Source: Colocasia esculenta
Taxonomy: Eukaryota > Streptophyta > Magnoliopsida > Alismatales > Araceae
Assembly (NCBI GenBank): GCA_014218235.1
Contig: CM024761.1
Coordinates: forward strand, 93,927,648-93,991,647
Length of the DNA: 64,000 nt
Direction: 5' to 3'
The translations under genes were made by a program, and so were the position numbers. Below are positions 32,798 through 43,816 of the stretch, in pieces. Position 1 is the stretch's first letter, and each line of letters opens with the position of its first letter. The notes under the pieces are model-generated. The model saw only the letters and a list, made by a program, of their open reading frames with translations. It was not told the origin of the DNA and searched no databases.

Positions 32798-33202
32798 TCA
32801 ACCCCTATGGAAGAAAGGTGCGGTGCTGAAGTGATGTGGGCGGCGGAAACTGCCGGTTGGGCTGAATTCTGAACGGAGGGAGATAGGGGTCGCTTCCCTT
32901 TTGGCAGCGGCCAGAAACTCACGGAATTGGTCCGGAGTGAGATGCGGGAGAAGCAGACTGAATTGAGAATGGGGGTCATCTCCCCTTGAAGGAGAAGGGG
33001 GACAGGATTGACTCCCAATGACGAGAGGGGGTTGGATATGTCCCGGGAGTATGGCCGTAGAAGGTTGGGCAACATCCTCGAGGAGCCCGATGGGCCGGAC
33101 ATCGTCGGCAAGGACCCAAAACTGGTCCATGTCGAACAGAGGATTATAATAAAATACAAAGATTGGAGGGGATTGACTCGATCTTCCTAGACAATGACGC
33201 AA
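32798..33202 (-). CDS. Unrecognised 134-codon frame in T1
   Basis: Minus-strand open frame; an internal ATG at 33130 starts MDQFWVLADDV and a later segment reads LTPDQFREFLAAAKREA, followed by Ser/Pro-rich sequence. Its place after the LTR and leader suggests the start of Gag or of the extra first ORF known in Ogre elements, but I cannot assign a family. It could be a chance frame in GC-rich DNA. Confidence 0.3.
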   Translation of the reverse strand: MRHCLGRSSQSPPIFVFYYNPLFDMDQFWVLADDVRPIGLLEDVAQPSTAILPGHIQPPLVIGSQSCPPSPSRGDDPHSQFSLLLPHLTPDQFREFLAAAKREATPISLRSEFSPTGSFRRPHHFSTAPFFHRG

Positions 33203-34286
33203 GCACCTCCCTTACAATTAGGGGGTGATACTAAGACACAGACAACACCTAGACTCTAGCACAACAAGAAGGACTGAGAGGAGAAGGAATGAACCAAAGC
33301 AATCAAGTTGTCATGATTAAAGTGAATTGATTAATGGGATATCACTCAGCCAAGTGGGACCCTGATAGGTATGGACTAGAGTCCTCCGGTGTAGCTAGTG
33401 ATGGCATACGCTCACATATGAGGGGTGGTTCGAACTATGGGTACGATGGGTACAACCGGCCGGGTGAACCGCAACGTGCGTACGGTCACGAGGACTTACG
33501 GAGGTCCTTGGAAGGCGGCCCGAGTCAACCTACGAGTGCTCGCAGGTGAGAGGGCTCGCTCAACCAAGGGGGAGAACCTGAACAATGACCAAGCAGGGTG
33601 ACCAACGACCAAGCAGGGTGACCAACAGGGTCTCGGGCAGAGTCGTGGTGGTAGGATACACCGCGACCCTATCGCGACAGAGCGGTCTGCCGCGATATGA
33701 ACAGAGCCCCGAAAATAATAGTCAGTAACAAATACATAGCATACAGACTAACCTAGCATATGATATGAGCATGAAATCACAAGATCAATCTAGCAGAGGT
33801 CATGAAGCACCCAGAAACTGACACATGGATCAAAGCAATAACAAATAAAGCGTACCTATAGACACGACGCTCATCCACGACGCGACCTTGTAGCGTCCTC
33901 AAGACCCGCCGTGACAGAACCCGAAAACTTACAACATAAGGAAAAGGAAAACCCAAACCCTAGCAGGATTCTAACACTCAAAAACACGGAAACACATGGC
34001 GAAGAGGTATGGAACAGACATAAATGAAATCATGGAAGCATAACAAGGCAGATAAAAGAGGAAATGCACTGACTTGTTATCGCGTCCTCCTCGGACTGCG
34101 CGATCGTATCGCGTCCACGCGATACGCCACGACAATAACAGAGAACCAAAAACGTAGGAAAACAAAACAACAACAACAAAAAAACTAACAGGGCTCTAAG
34201 AAGATGATTAAACAAAGGAACAAGGGAAGCAAGCAAACTCAATCCACGAGGGTAGCACTGAAGGTCCCACCGTGATTGCCAAAAGG
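33203..34286 (-). other. T1 untranslated leader
   Basis: No gene recognised. It contains a roughly 20-bp tandem duplication (GACCAAGCAGGGTGACCAAC, 33587-33625) and several CGCGAC-rich patches like those in the LTR. Next to the LTR, the minus-strand TTTTGGCAATCACGGTGGGA (within 34261-34286) resembles a decayed TTGGCGACTC-type primer site of Tat/Ogre elements; that match is inference. Confidence 0.4.
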
Positions 34287-35699
34287 TGTAATCACGGGGA
34301 TTGTGCGCCCCCCAATACACAAGCATGTATCGAATCTAATAGCATGGAAATGAGGAATGTGATCGCCACCTAGATAGTTGCCTAATGAAAGAAATGATGT
34401 GGGCTAACTATGCTAGGAAAAGGAAAGAGAACAGAAGTGGACCTGGTGTCGCGGCAGGGTTACCTGTCACGACGGCAATGATAACGCGTCGCTATTGGAG
34501 GACGTGTCTCCTTGTCGCGTCGCCGTCCACCGTCGCGTTCTCTTCTGTGCGGGAGATGATGGATGGGACCTTCCTCCCATCCTCCATCTGGCTAGAGGAC
34601 AAGATCTCCTCGTGGAATATTGCCTGGGTGCCTGCCAAAACAAAGAGAAAACAATAGAAACCCTATTAGAACAAGTTAAGTGTTGTATCCATTAAAAAAT
34701 GAAAAGAAAAGAGGGAGCATGGTGGGAACGAACCTAGGGGTGGTTTTTAAACCCCTTGGTATGTGGAAAACGTGGGAATGGGAAGGGATGCAACCTATCT
34801 AGAAATGAAGTAAAATGCATGAAGAAAAGAGAGGAAAAGGGAGGGAGGAAAGAAAGAGCCCCATTAGGGCGACTCCCTGGCGTGTGATGGCATCCAAAGC
34901 TCATGCAAAGGCTCCTAGAAGAAGTGGGGGTCGCCCTCCTCACGTTCCACGCTCCATGGATCTGAAATGAGCAAGCTTTTGAGGTGGGATGTGAGGAAAA
35001 GAGAGGAAATGGGAGAACTGCGAGGCTAAGTCCAAGTTAGAGGAAATTTCTGTAGCCCTTCGAGGTAAAGATGGGGCTGTCCTCGTCCATGAAGAGGGGC
35101 CTTGCTTTTATAGACTTTGAGACGTATTATCCCCTTAAAATGATTAATAGTCCAAATGAGAGATAAATCCCATTAAAATTCGTATGGGAGTGTCCAAGGG
35201 AGCTCCAAGAGAGTCCCCAAGCCTCAAACCTCACCTCAAGGGGCTGAGATATTGCTTGGAGATAGGGATAAAGCCATAGGAGGGAAAATAGGAGGTAGTT
35301 ACGGAGGCCTGCATGCGCGGCTGCAGTCGCGGCATATCGTAGGGCCGCGACTTGCTAACGCGATGGACCTAGGCATCGTGACAGTACGCCCACGTGCATG
35401 AATATGCATGGGCTGTCGCGGCGGCCTCTGGCGACGCAATCTAGTAACGCGGCACTACGATACGACGCGTAAATAAAATCAATTATCTGTGAATTATCAG
35501 CCAATCACTTGAAAGAATAAGAGTTATTTAGGCCTAAGGACTCTCTCCAAGTGACAATGGGCGGGATTCCATAGAAATTTGAGTTGTTAATGGGCTCAAA
35601 ATAAGGCTCAAGATGGGCTCAAGGTGAGTGACCAACTAGGGGCTCACTAGGATAGCAAGAAATATAGTTCAACTTATAAGTCCGAATCGGGTGTCTACA
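34287..35699 (-). repeat. T1 LTR (1413 bp)
   Basis: Minus-strand ends TGTAGACACCCGATTCGG and CCCCGTGATTACA both match S1. Shared internal blocks include CATTAGGCAA, GGTGGCGATCACATTC and GGGGCGCACAA. The exon-like block occupies 34464-34631. Confidence 0.75.
34464..34631 (-). other. Splice-bounded exon-like block inside T1 LTR
   Basis: On the minus strand the acceptor CTTTGTTTTGGCAG ends at 34632 and the donor GTGACAG|GTAACC starts at 34463, giving 168 bp. Order and partial sequence agree with S1 (GGAGGAAGGTCC, CTCCCGCAC) and S2. Confidence 0.5.
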
Positions 35700-35707
35700 G
35701 TGTCTCG

Positions 35708-36635
35708 ATGATGGAGCGATTCAGGCAGATGACCCCACCTTTCTTTAAGGGGGAGAGTCATCCAATCATGGAAGATAGTTGGTTGTGGGAGACGGAGAAG
35801 ATCTTTCATGCTATATGATGTGCGGAAGAGGAGCGAGTGACATTAGCCACCTATATGCTGTAGGTAATGAAAATTCTAGAAGTATTTTGTGTGTTGTTCC
35901 TTGTACACCTTTAGATTACCTACCTTCTTTTGTAAGAGCGTGCCAATGTGTGGTGGTCGTCAGTACTACGCACACAGTTCGGAGATGGAGCTGTTGAGGT
36001 TGCATGGACTGAGTTTGTTCGCCTGTTCAGGGCAAAGTATATTCCAGAGCATGTGCAGGATCGCATGGAGTAGGAGTTCTTGACATTGACCTAAGGGTCA
36101 ATGAGGGTACTAGAGTACGAGGATAGATTCCCAGAGCTGTTAAAGTATGCACCTCACATAGTGGCTGATGAGCGGAGGAAAGTGAAGAAATTTGTCATGG
36201 GGTTGAAGCCATCCTTGAGGACTAGACTAGTAGCATTTGGGCATCAATCGATGGAGGAGGCATTGTCAGCAGCATGCATGCAGGAAGCCGAGATGGGGTA
36301 TATCTGGAGGAGAATAGGGCTTCTTTGAAGAGACCTGGATCAGCGTTTCAGCGGCAGGACAAGAAGAAGAAGACCCCAGTGTTTCCACCCAAGGCAGTGG
36401 TACCAGCGAGAGTGGCTGCACCGACTACGAGCAGTGGCACAGTTGCGGAGAAGCCTTTGTGTTCTCAATGTGGAAAGCATCACAGAGGAGATGACTTTTG
36501 GTAGAAGCTTGAGGTGTGGTGATAGGAACCATAAGATCCGTGATTGTCCGAAGATGGCACAACAGTCTACAGTGGCAGCAGCAGTAGCAGTAGCTAGACC
36601 AGTACTGAGATCAACAGGGAGACCGATGGCTTAGG
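35708..36635 (+). pseudogene. gag: G2 gag, 5'-truncated, with one intron
   Basis: It starts at MMERFRQMTPPFFKG, equivalent to G1 exon 2, so exon 1 is missing. A 72-nt gap (35864-35935) sits exactly where G1 intron 2 lies. After it come RANVWW, FVMGLKPSLRTRL and a knuckle whose first Cys is changed (SLRCGDRNHKIRDC, near 36510-36550). The Gln codon before the donor is now TAG, and other stops occur at 36070, 36091 and 36505. Confidence 0.8.
35864..35935 (+). other. G2 gag intron (72 nt), acceptor mutated
   Basis: Donor GTAATG, T-rich body with an in-frame TAG, end CTTCTTTTGTAA|GAG where a TAG|GAG acceptor is expected. Homologous in position and phase to G1 intron 2. Confidence 0.65.
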
Positions 36636-36639
36636 CTCG

Positions 36640-38789
36640 AGTGTTTGCTTTGGCGAGAGATGAAGCTGAGTTGGTAGAGCACGTCACGGAAGGTATGGTT
36701 TTGATTATGGGTATGCATGCTCGTGTTTTATTTGATACTGGTGCTACGCATAGCTTTATCTCTGAGAAGTTTGCTAAGGTCTTCATGAATGAGAGTGATT
36801 TGGTTCTTTAGGTATTGGAGGTTCTGTTATCTGTTCATACTCCAACCGAAACTATGTTAATTGGGTAGTGTTTTTCTTCTCTTCATGTGAGTATAGAAGA
36901 GCGAGATTTGCCTGATAGCTTTTATCTGTTGTAGATGAAGGACTACGATGCTATTATGGGCTTAAACTGGCTCGAGGAGCATTATGCCCATATGGATTGT
37001 AGGAAGAAGAACATTATTTTCCGAATTCCTGGTGAAGATGAGTTTTTCCCTCATTTACCCAAGAACATGATGAGTAAGTTTGTGATTTCAGCCCTGAAGG
37101 CAACCCAGGTGTTGATCAAGGGTTGGTTTTCTTGCTAGCGTGGTGATATCTGAAGATTCGAAAAAGGCTTTGACCTTGGATGATATTGAGATTTTCTGAG
37201 ATTTCAGTGATATTTTTCCCGAGGGCTTGTCTGGTTTGCCCCCTACAAGGGAGATTGAGTTTGGTATTGGGTTAGTACCTGGTACTGCACCTATATCTGT
37301 TACTCTTTACCGTATGGCACCAGCGGAATTGTGGAAGCAACTACAGGAATTGCTAGAGAAGGGTTTTATTCGGCCAACTGTATGACCTTGGGGAGCACCT
37401 GTACTTTTTGTGAAGAAGAAGGACGGTTCAATGAGGCTATGCATTGACAACCACAAGCTTAATCAGGTGACTATTAAGAACATCTATCATTTGCCTCGTA
37501 TTGATGACTTGTTTGACCAGTTGCGTGGAGCTTCTGTGTTTTCTATGATTCATCTTCATTCTGGCCATCATCGACTCCGAATCAAGCCGAAGGATTCCTC
37601 TAAAACGGCTTTTAGGACGAGATATGGCCACTATGAATTCTTGTCTTACCATTTGGGTTGAAGAATGCTTCAGCGGTTTTCATGGACTTGATGAACAGTG
37701 TGTTCCGGCAATATCTTGACTCTTTTGTTGTGGTTTTATTGATGATGTGCTGATCTACTCACTTGATGAGGAGACTCATAGGGAGCATTTGAAGATTGTA
37801 TTTGAAGTCTTGAGAGCGCACAAATTGTATGCTAAATTCAGTAAGTGCAATTTCTGGATGAAGGAGGTTCAGTTCTTGGGGCATGTTATTTCTGGAGATG
37901 GTGTTTCTGTGGACCCAGCAAAGGTGGAAGTTGTTCTTGATTGGGAGACACCCAGATCATCTAACGATATCAGGAGTTTCCTTGGCTTAGCTGGTTACTA
38001 TAGAAGGTTCATTGAGGGATTCTCTTCTATTGCGGCTACCTTGACAAGACTGACGAGGAAGGGAGTTAAGTTCGAGTGGGCCGAAGCTTATGAAAGAAGT
38101 TTCCAGGAGCTAAAGACTCGATTGACTACAGCACCAGTGCTTGTGTTGCCCAACGGTGTGGATCCTTTTTCTATCTACATGGATGCTTTGAAGATTGGGC
38201 TTCGTTGTGTTCTAATGTAGGGTGGAAGAGTTGTTGCATATGCTTCTAGGCAACTTAAGGAGCATGAGCGTAATTATCCAACTCATGATTTGGAGCTGGC
38301 GGCAGTAGTTTTGCTTTGAAAATCTGGAGACACTATTTGTATAGAGTGAGATTTGAACTTTTCTCTGACCACAAGAGTATTAAATATTTGTTCTCCCAGA
38401 AAGAGTTAAATTTGAGGCAGCGGAGATGGATTGAATTTCTAAAAGACTATGATTTTGTGCTTACTTACCACCCAGGGAAAGCCAATGTGGTGGCAGATGC
38501 ATTAAGCAGGAAGAGGCAAATGATGCGGCAAGACTGGAAGATGTTGGAAGATGCAACATGATCATTGGTCGTTCTAGAGCCACAATTGTGCAGCATGTTC
38601 TTAGCTTAGTTGACCATTAGATCTTCTATGCATGACAGTGTTCTTGCTTTGCAAAAAGATGACCCACTATTGCAGGAGTTGATTGGGAAATCTGGCATAG
38701 TTAGAGATGAAGATGGTGATATTCGTTTGAATCATCAAGTATGTGTCCCTAATGATGTGGATCTGCGAAAGGAGATTCTGGAGGAAGCA
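36640..38789 (+). pseudogene. pol: G2 pol part 1: protease, RT, RNase H, integrase zinc arm
   Basis: The protease carries VLFDTGATHSFIS (active Asp kept, about 36720). RT spans about 37200-38000. Its first catalytic Asp is lost (SMIHLHSGHH in place of S-K-I-D-L-x-S-G-Y-H), the FIDDVLIYS box is split by a shift near 37735, and FLGHVISGDG and SFLGLAGYYRRFIEGFSS are intact. RNase H shows YMDALKIGLRCVLM then a stop, and later HPGKANVVADALSR. The integrase zinc arm begins at 38610 and is cut by G6 after KEILEEA. Confidence 0.85.
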
Positions 38790-41700
38790 TGTAACGACCC
38801 TCCTCATACCGATACGATTATACCAATCCCAATTGGTATAAAGAGCATCGTCACAGTGGGATAATAATCCAACGCTAGCCGATAGGTTGATATGTACGTG
38901 GATAGCAATTGAGTACAACGGAAATAAAATGACTAACTTAACTTTAATCCATCACCATCACACTTTCCACAGTTTGTATAGCAAAATAAAATGACAATGT
39001 CTACATTATTATAGGATAAGAGAACTACATTGTCTATCACATTGTCCATACAATTAAACTTTATTCATGCTATGAAAAGAAAAGTACTACTTCTAAGCAA
39101 ACTCCACAACTACTCCAACATGTTGTCCTCCATTATGCCTCCCTCTGGCACGGGATACGTGTCAACCGGTACGCCGAAGCAAGTATGAATCTAAAGACTT
39201 AGCAAGCAAACCAAAGACTTAACCTTAAACATATCATATTCACGTTAAGCTATCATACACTAAGGAAATACATACTATCATTTAGACTACAAGAATACAC
39301 ATGGTACATACTCCTAACTATCAACACATATTTAAATCACCTAGACATGCTTTAGACTATCACATTTTTATTCTAAGTCATGGATACTAGCATACACTTG
39401 TACATGTTCTCTACACCTAACATGTAGCATGATTCATCCATCCAAACATTTTCCATTTCATGATACATTTCTACAAACTAGAACATAGAGTTAAGCATAG
39501 AGAAATGAGCAACCTAGCATGATGACTATTCACTTTTCACATGCACTTTTCATATTTAATTGCAGATTTTACTTCCTGTTTTAATGTAAATAAATATCAT
39601 TTCACATGATCTCACATTTTATACCATGAATGAAAGGTCTAGAATATGCTCGATCAATTAGCAAACATATACAATTTTTAGACATGGATTTATGTACTAA
39701 GTGGGTATCACATCTAGCATGGAACCTAAACATTATTTCATACATTTATCACATTCATAACCACACTTTACTTGCTATTTTGACATGAATTAAACTAAAT
39801 TACATGGATTTACATTTATTCACATGTTATCTTATCCATTTAATAATCCTACATGTTCACCTTTCATATTGCATAAATGACATGGTTACATAAGTTTATT
39901 CACATACACTATTACATGAAGATTAATAAACTACATGACATAATGCTAAACATGATATTGTAATTGAGGAATTAATACAAGAAAACATGAACATATTGCA
40001 TTAATACATTGGTTTTCACATGCAAGCACACTATCATTATCATTAACTCGCCCTTACATATCTTTTCACATATTCTTCATATCATTTACTCTTTTATTTT
40101 TGCTTATCACATATCATATCATTTGCACTTGTCACGAGCCACATTCGCATATCATCTTACACTTTATTCATATTCCATCGTTTAAGATGTCATGACACAT
40201 AGTCCTAACCGCCTAGTAGAGGACACACACATCCATATCTCATATCTCATAGCACATAGCTCATAGCATATAACTCATCTCATAGCACATCTCATAACAC
40301 AACTCATAATCACATACCCACCACCTAGGCAATGTAGTGGCGAATTTTGGTAACTACGCAGACCGGGAGAAGCCCTCTCCACCCTATCCAGTGGTACTTG
40401 TCCACCTCCAGGTTTTCATCCTAATGCCTTTAGGATATACTTTTCACAACGTTGAGCCAACCATAGGAACTTTTCTATGGTACAACTCTCAAACCTCTAG
40501 GGTAGCAGTGTCAATTCTTGGCCCAATTATTACACATTCATCTTATCACATTTCCTCTCATTATTCACATACTTCACAAAAACTATTTAATCACTTTATA
40601 TGTATTATTTATCAATTGCACACATCTCAGTTAACCCAACATGATACTACTATTTTCAGAAGTAAAACAACTCATATTACAATCCTAAACATGCTGTTAA
40701 TTACTGAATTACACAAGATTAGATTTTACATATCTAATATGAATAATTCTCATGATTTAACAATAATTGCACTTTCTGTCATCAAATTAGTTCCAAATTT
40801 TTATCACAGCTTATTAACTATAAACATATCACATCTACAATTTTCCAAATTTTTTGAACAGTAAATATAATTTATACAATTTAAACAAGATTTCAGACAT
40901 ATTCATTGAAATATCATTAAACATGGTACACATTAACATGGTTGGGTGTTAATAGTTTAGAAATCTAATATCAGACCACATGCTATCATGTAAAAATTAC
41001 AAAACCCTAACTTATAGCAAATCCATTTATACAAGATTTAAACATGTTTATATGATGCTCATAATTCGATTACTAAATTTTAATAATTAACACAGTTCAT
41101 AGAAAATTTGGGCAACCTCATGATATGACCTAGTGACTGTGTCCAACCATACATAAAATCTACAACATGCACCTATATTCAGAAATCATTTAAACAGCTT
41201 AAGAAGATCAAATAGTGAAATTTCAAGACATTGAATAAGTTAACGGCAAGGGACGTGGCCGCCTACTTTCAACTGCAACATCCCTGGCTGCCAATCCAAG
41301 AACTTCACTGCAGCAGATGCTGGTGCCAACTCCCTCCCAGCAGCACAAACATACAGCACTCAATACAAAGGGGAAATTTGGGGGTTCCAGGACACGAGGA
41401 AAAATCTAGAAAAATACCTTGAACATAAAGGATATGTATAAGATTGAGATCTAGGGTTTACTTGCCTCTAAATAAATCTACGAAGATCAAGATTTTCTGA
41501 TGAAGCCCTCCTCGGCCCTACCAAGTAGGTGCTCAAACTCTCCTTAGATCTGGTTCTTCTGTGGATGCAGGCGGTCCCTTGGAGTTGGAAGTGCTTCATC
41601 TTGGTGTTGTCCACCCTCCAATTGCGGTCATCCTTGGGAAAACCTTCCACTCACCAGATACAGCCGTCCAAAGTTCAGCTTTTCTCCATTATAAGTGTTA

Positions 41701-43296
41701 GGGTTCCACCAATGCTAAAAAGACTTCCCTTCGCCTTAAGATGAGTATTTTATAGGCTTGGGGTTTGGGGTACGCAATAGGGTAGGTTTCCTACGCATTA
41801 GAATGGGTTTCCTAATCTGGAACCTGCCAAAATGTGAGCGTTAACAAATCTGGAACCGTTACACAGGAGGATATTGACGTCAACATCAGTTGGAGTTAAC
41901 TGATAGTTGGCGTCCAGGCCTTTGCCGCCAACAGGCTATTAGCATCCAGGGGGTGGCCACCCATAGTGCCTTGGCGTCCATTGACCTGGACGACAAGTAC
42001 TGGGCCTGGCAGTTGGCAGCAGAGTATTGGCCGCAAATTGTGCACTTCGGCCAAAACACTATCATACATTAAAATAAATCCATAAATACACCCCAATAGT
42101 TTAATGTGTAAAAATAATTACACATACCTTCACCACATAAAGTACATGCATTACATAATATTTATTTAAATATAACCTACACTAATCTTAATTAAGGATA
42201 ATATGTATAAATAACATACATATATACATATATACTTACACACTACATGATTACATACATCATGCATGAAACTATAAATGAAATGTGTTCATCATTAGCT
42301 AGATCCTATATGCACATTATCATTCAAGTACCTTACACACCATAAATAATTTAACATGCTTAATGTAGATAGATATCATTTAAACAAGATTAACATTTCT
42401 ATGTATACCTATACACATCTTGGTTACTTACAACCTGCATAGAATGATTAAATACAATAGGCATACCAATAATTAAATAATACACGGTCATTTAAATATA
42501 TTGCATGCACGGAAATAAACTCACAATTGTTTACAAGATGTATGATAATAACTTCTTACTATTTGCACAACACATACAATATGTATGTGATTTATAAATA
42601 TACTACATACATTGATAGCTAGATAATGCATGCACATTTATATTTATATATATACGTGTACGAAAATAACTCTCATGTACTTACATGGTCTATAGCATTA
42701 CTTACCTATCACATGCACAATGTCATTTAAGTACTATTCATATACTATAGATAATTTAATGTACATAGAAATAGATAGATAGACATCACATGCACAAGAT
42801 AACGTACATATATACATATGTACTTCATACATTTACACACAATATCCCTGGAATAGGTAGTATAATATGCACTTCAAGATTTAGATAGTGCATGCATATC
42901 ATCATTAAGATGCAATATGCGATAAGTTAAGTAAGGATATTCTATACAACAATAATCAATTCTGGCATGCACACACTTGAATTGACATATTTATAAATAT
43001 ACACATACGTATACAACATAGTTATGCACATTATGCACGAAATAGATAAACACAACATGCACATCGGTAATTAGATTAAACATGCACAATATTACTTAAG
43101 CATTATATGCCTAGGGTTTTAGTATACACAACATTAGCTAATTGCCTATTCTCACATAAAATATCATATATATATACATGTATATGTTCATGAGAAGTAT
43201 AAAAATGGTAATATGCACATTTGAATACTCATACTATACACACAACAAGTAAATACAGATGCACAATTTAAAAGGATGAAATTTTGATGTATCACA
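38790..43296 (-). repeat. G6: 4.5 kb Tekay-like solo LTR, minus strand
   Basis: The left edge TGTAACGACCCTCC and right edge ...GATGTATCACA are complements of a G1-type LTR end and start (minus-strand start TGTGATACATCAAAATTTC, compare G1 TGTAAGGCCCTCAAAATTCC). Target sites are AAGCA (38785-38789) and AAGCT (43297-43301); G2 integrase resumes right after. It contains the conserved segments of G1 and G5, a minus TATA (complement of ATTTTATA, 41747-41754), a CTCATAGCACAT repeat (40228-40312) and an unusually long AT-rich U3 (42080-43260). The frame at 40337-40864 is not convincing as a gene. Confidence 0.8.
42080..43260. repeat. Expanded AT-rich U3 of G6
   Basis: About 1.2 kb of TACATATATA/ATGCACA-type low-complexity sequence at the outer end of the LTR. 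In G1 the matching part (27990-28170) is only about 180 bp, so most of the 1.2 kb length difference between the LTRs is here. Confidence 0.65.
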
Positions 43297-43301
43297 AAGC
43301 T

Positions 43302-43811
43302 CATAGGTCGCAATTTTCTATTCACCCAGGCAGTGGGAAGATGTATCTAGATTTGAAGCGTTCTTTTTAGTAGTCTGGCATGAAATGGGATATGGCAGAT
43401 GTTGTAGCTAAATGTTTAATATGTCAGTAGGTAAAGGCAAAACGTCAGCAACCTTCAAGCTTGATGTAGAAATTGGATATTCCTTAGTGGAAATGGGAGC
43501 AGATAACTATGGATTTTGTGACTAGATTGCTTAGATCAGGTAGAGGGAATGACTCTATATGGGTAATTGTTGATAGGTTCTCAAAGAGTACTCATTTTCT
43601 TGCTATGAAAAAGAAGCAGTCTATAGAGAGTTTGGCTAGGCTATACATTGATAGTATTGCGCAGTTGCATGGTATTCTGAAGTCGATTATCTCAGATCGT
43701 GATCCGAGATTTACATCTAGATTTTGACAGAGTTTGCAGCAAGCTTTTGGCAGTCAATTGAAATTGAGTTCAGCATTTCATCCACAAACAGATGGACAAT
43801 CCGAGCGGACT
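43302..43811 (+). pseudogene. pol: G2 pol part 2: integrase core
   Basis: The zinc arm resumes (FSIHPGSGKMY, CLICQ) and leads to the catalytic core: WVIVDRFSKSTHF (first Asp), IISDRDPRFTSRF (second Asp) and HPQTDGQSERT (Glu kept). Three TAG codons interrupt the arm (near 43365-43500) and a TGA follows TSRF. G3 is inserted 4 bp after the ERT codons. Confidence 0.85.
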
Positions 43812-43816
43812 ATTAA

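Larger units (their letters stand above)
32686..35699 (-). mobile_element. T1: Tat/Ogre-like gypsy fragment, LTR plus leader, minus strand
   Basis: The minus-strand LTR (35699 to 34287) starts TGTAGACACCCG like S1. It is followed leftward by an untranslated leader and a possible ORF up to about 32686, where it abuts G1 gag. The far side touches G2 gag at 35700. No target duplication is visible because the element is broken. The lineage call rests on the LTR ends and a primer-site-like sequence and is tentative. Confidence 0.6.

Noticed and set aside
33334..33549. 71-codon Gly/Tyr/Arg-rich plus-strand frame in T1
   Set aside because: Opposite to T1 orientation, in its leader, with no recognisable motif.
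31247..38789. Reading G1 and G2 as one element interrupted by T1
   Set aside because: Gag is present twice (G1 to the knuckle, G2 from the MERF region on) and the copies differ in sequence and intron, so they are separate elements.
40337..40864. 175-codon frame in G6
   Set aside because: Lies on the opposite strand to G6 in AT-rich LTR sequence; the equivalent in G5 is not open.
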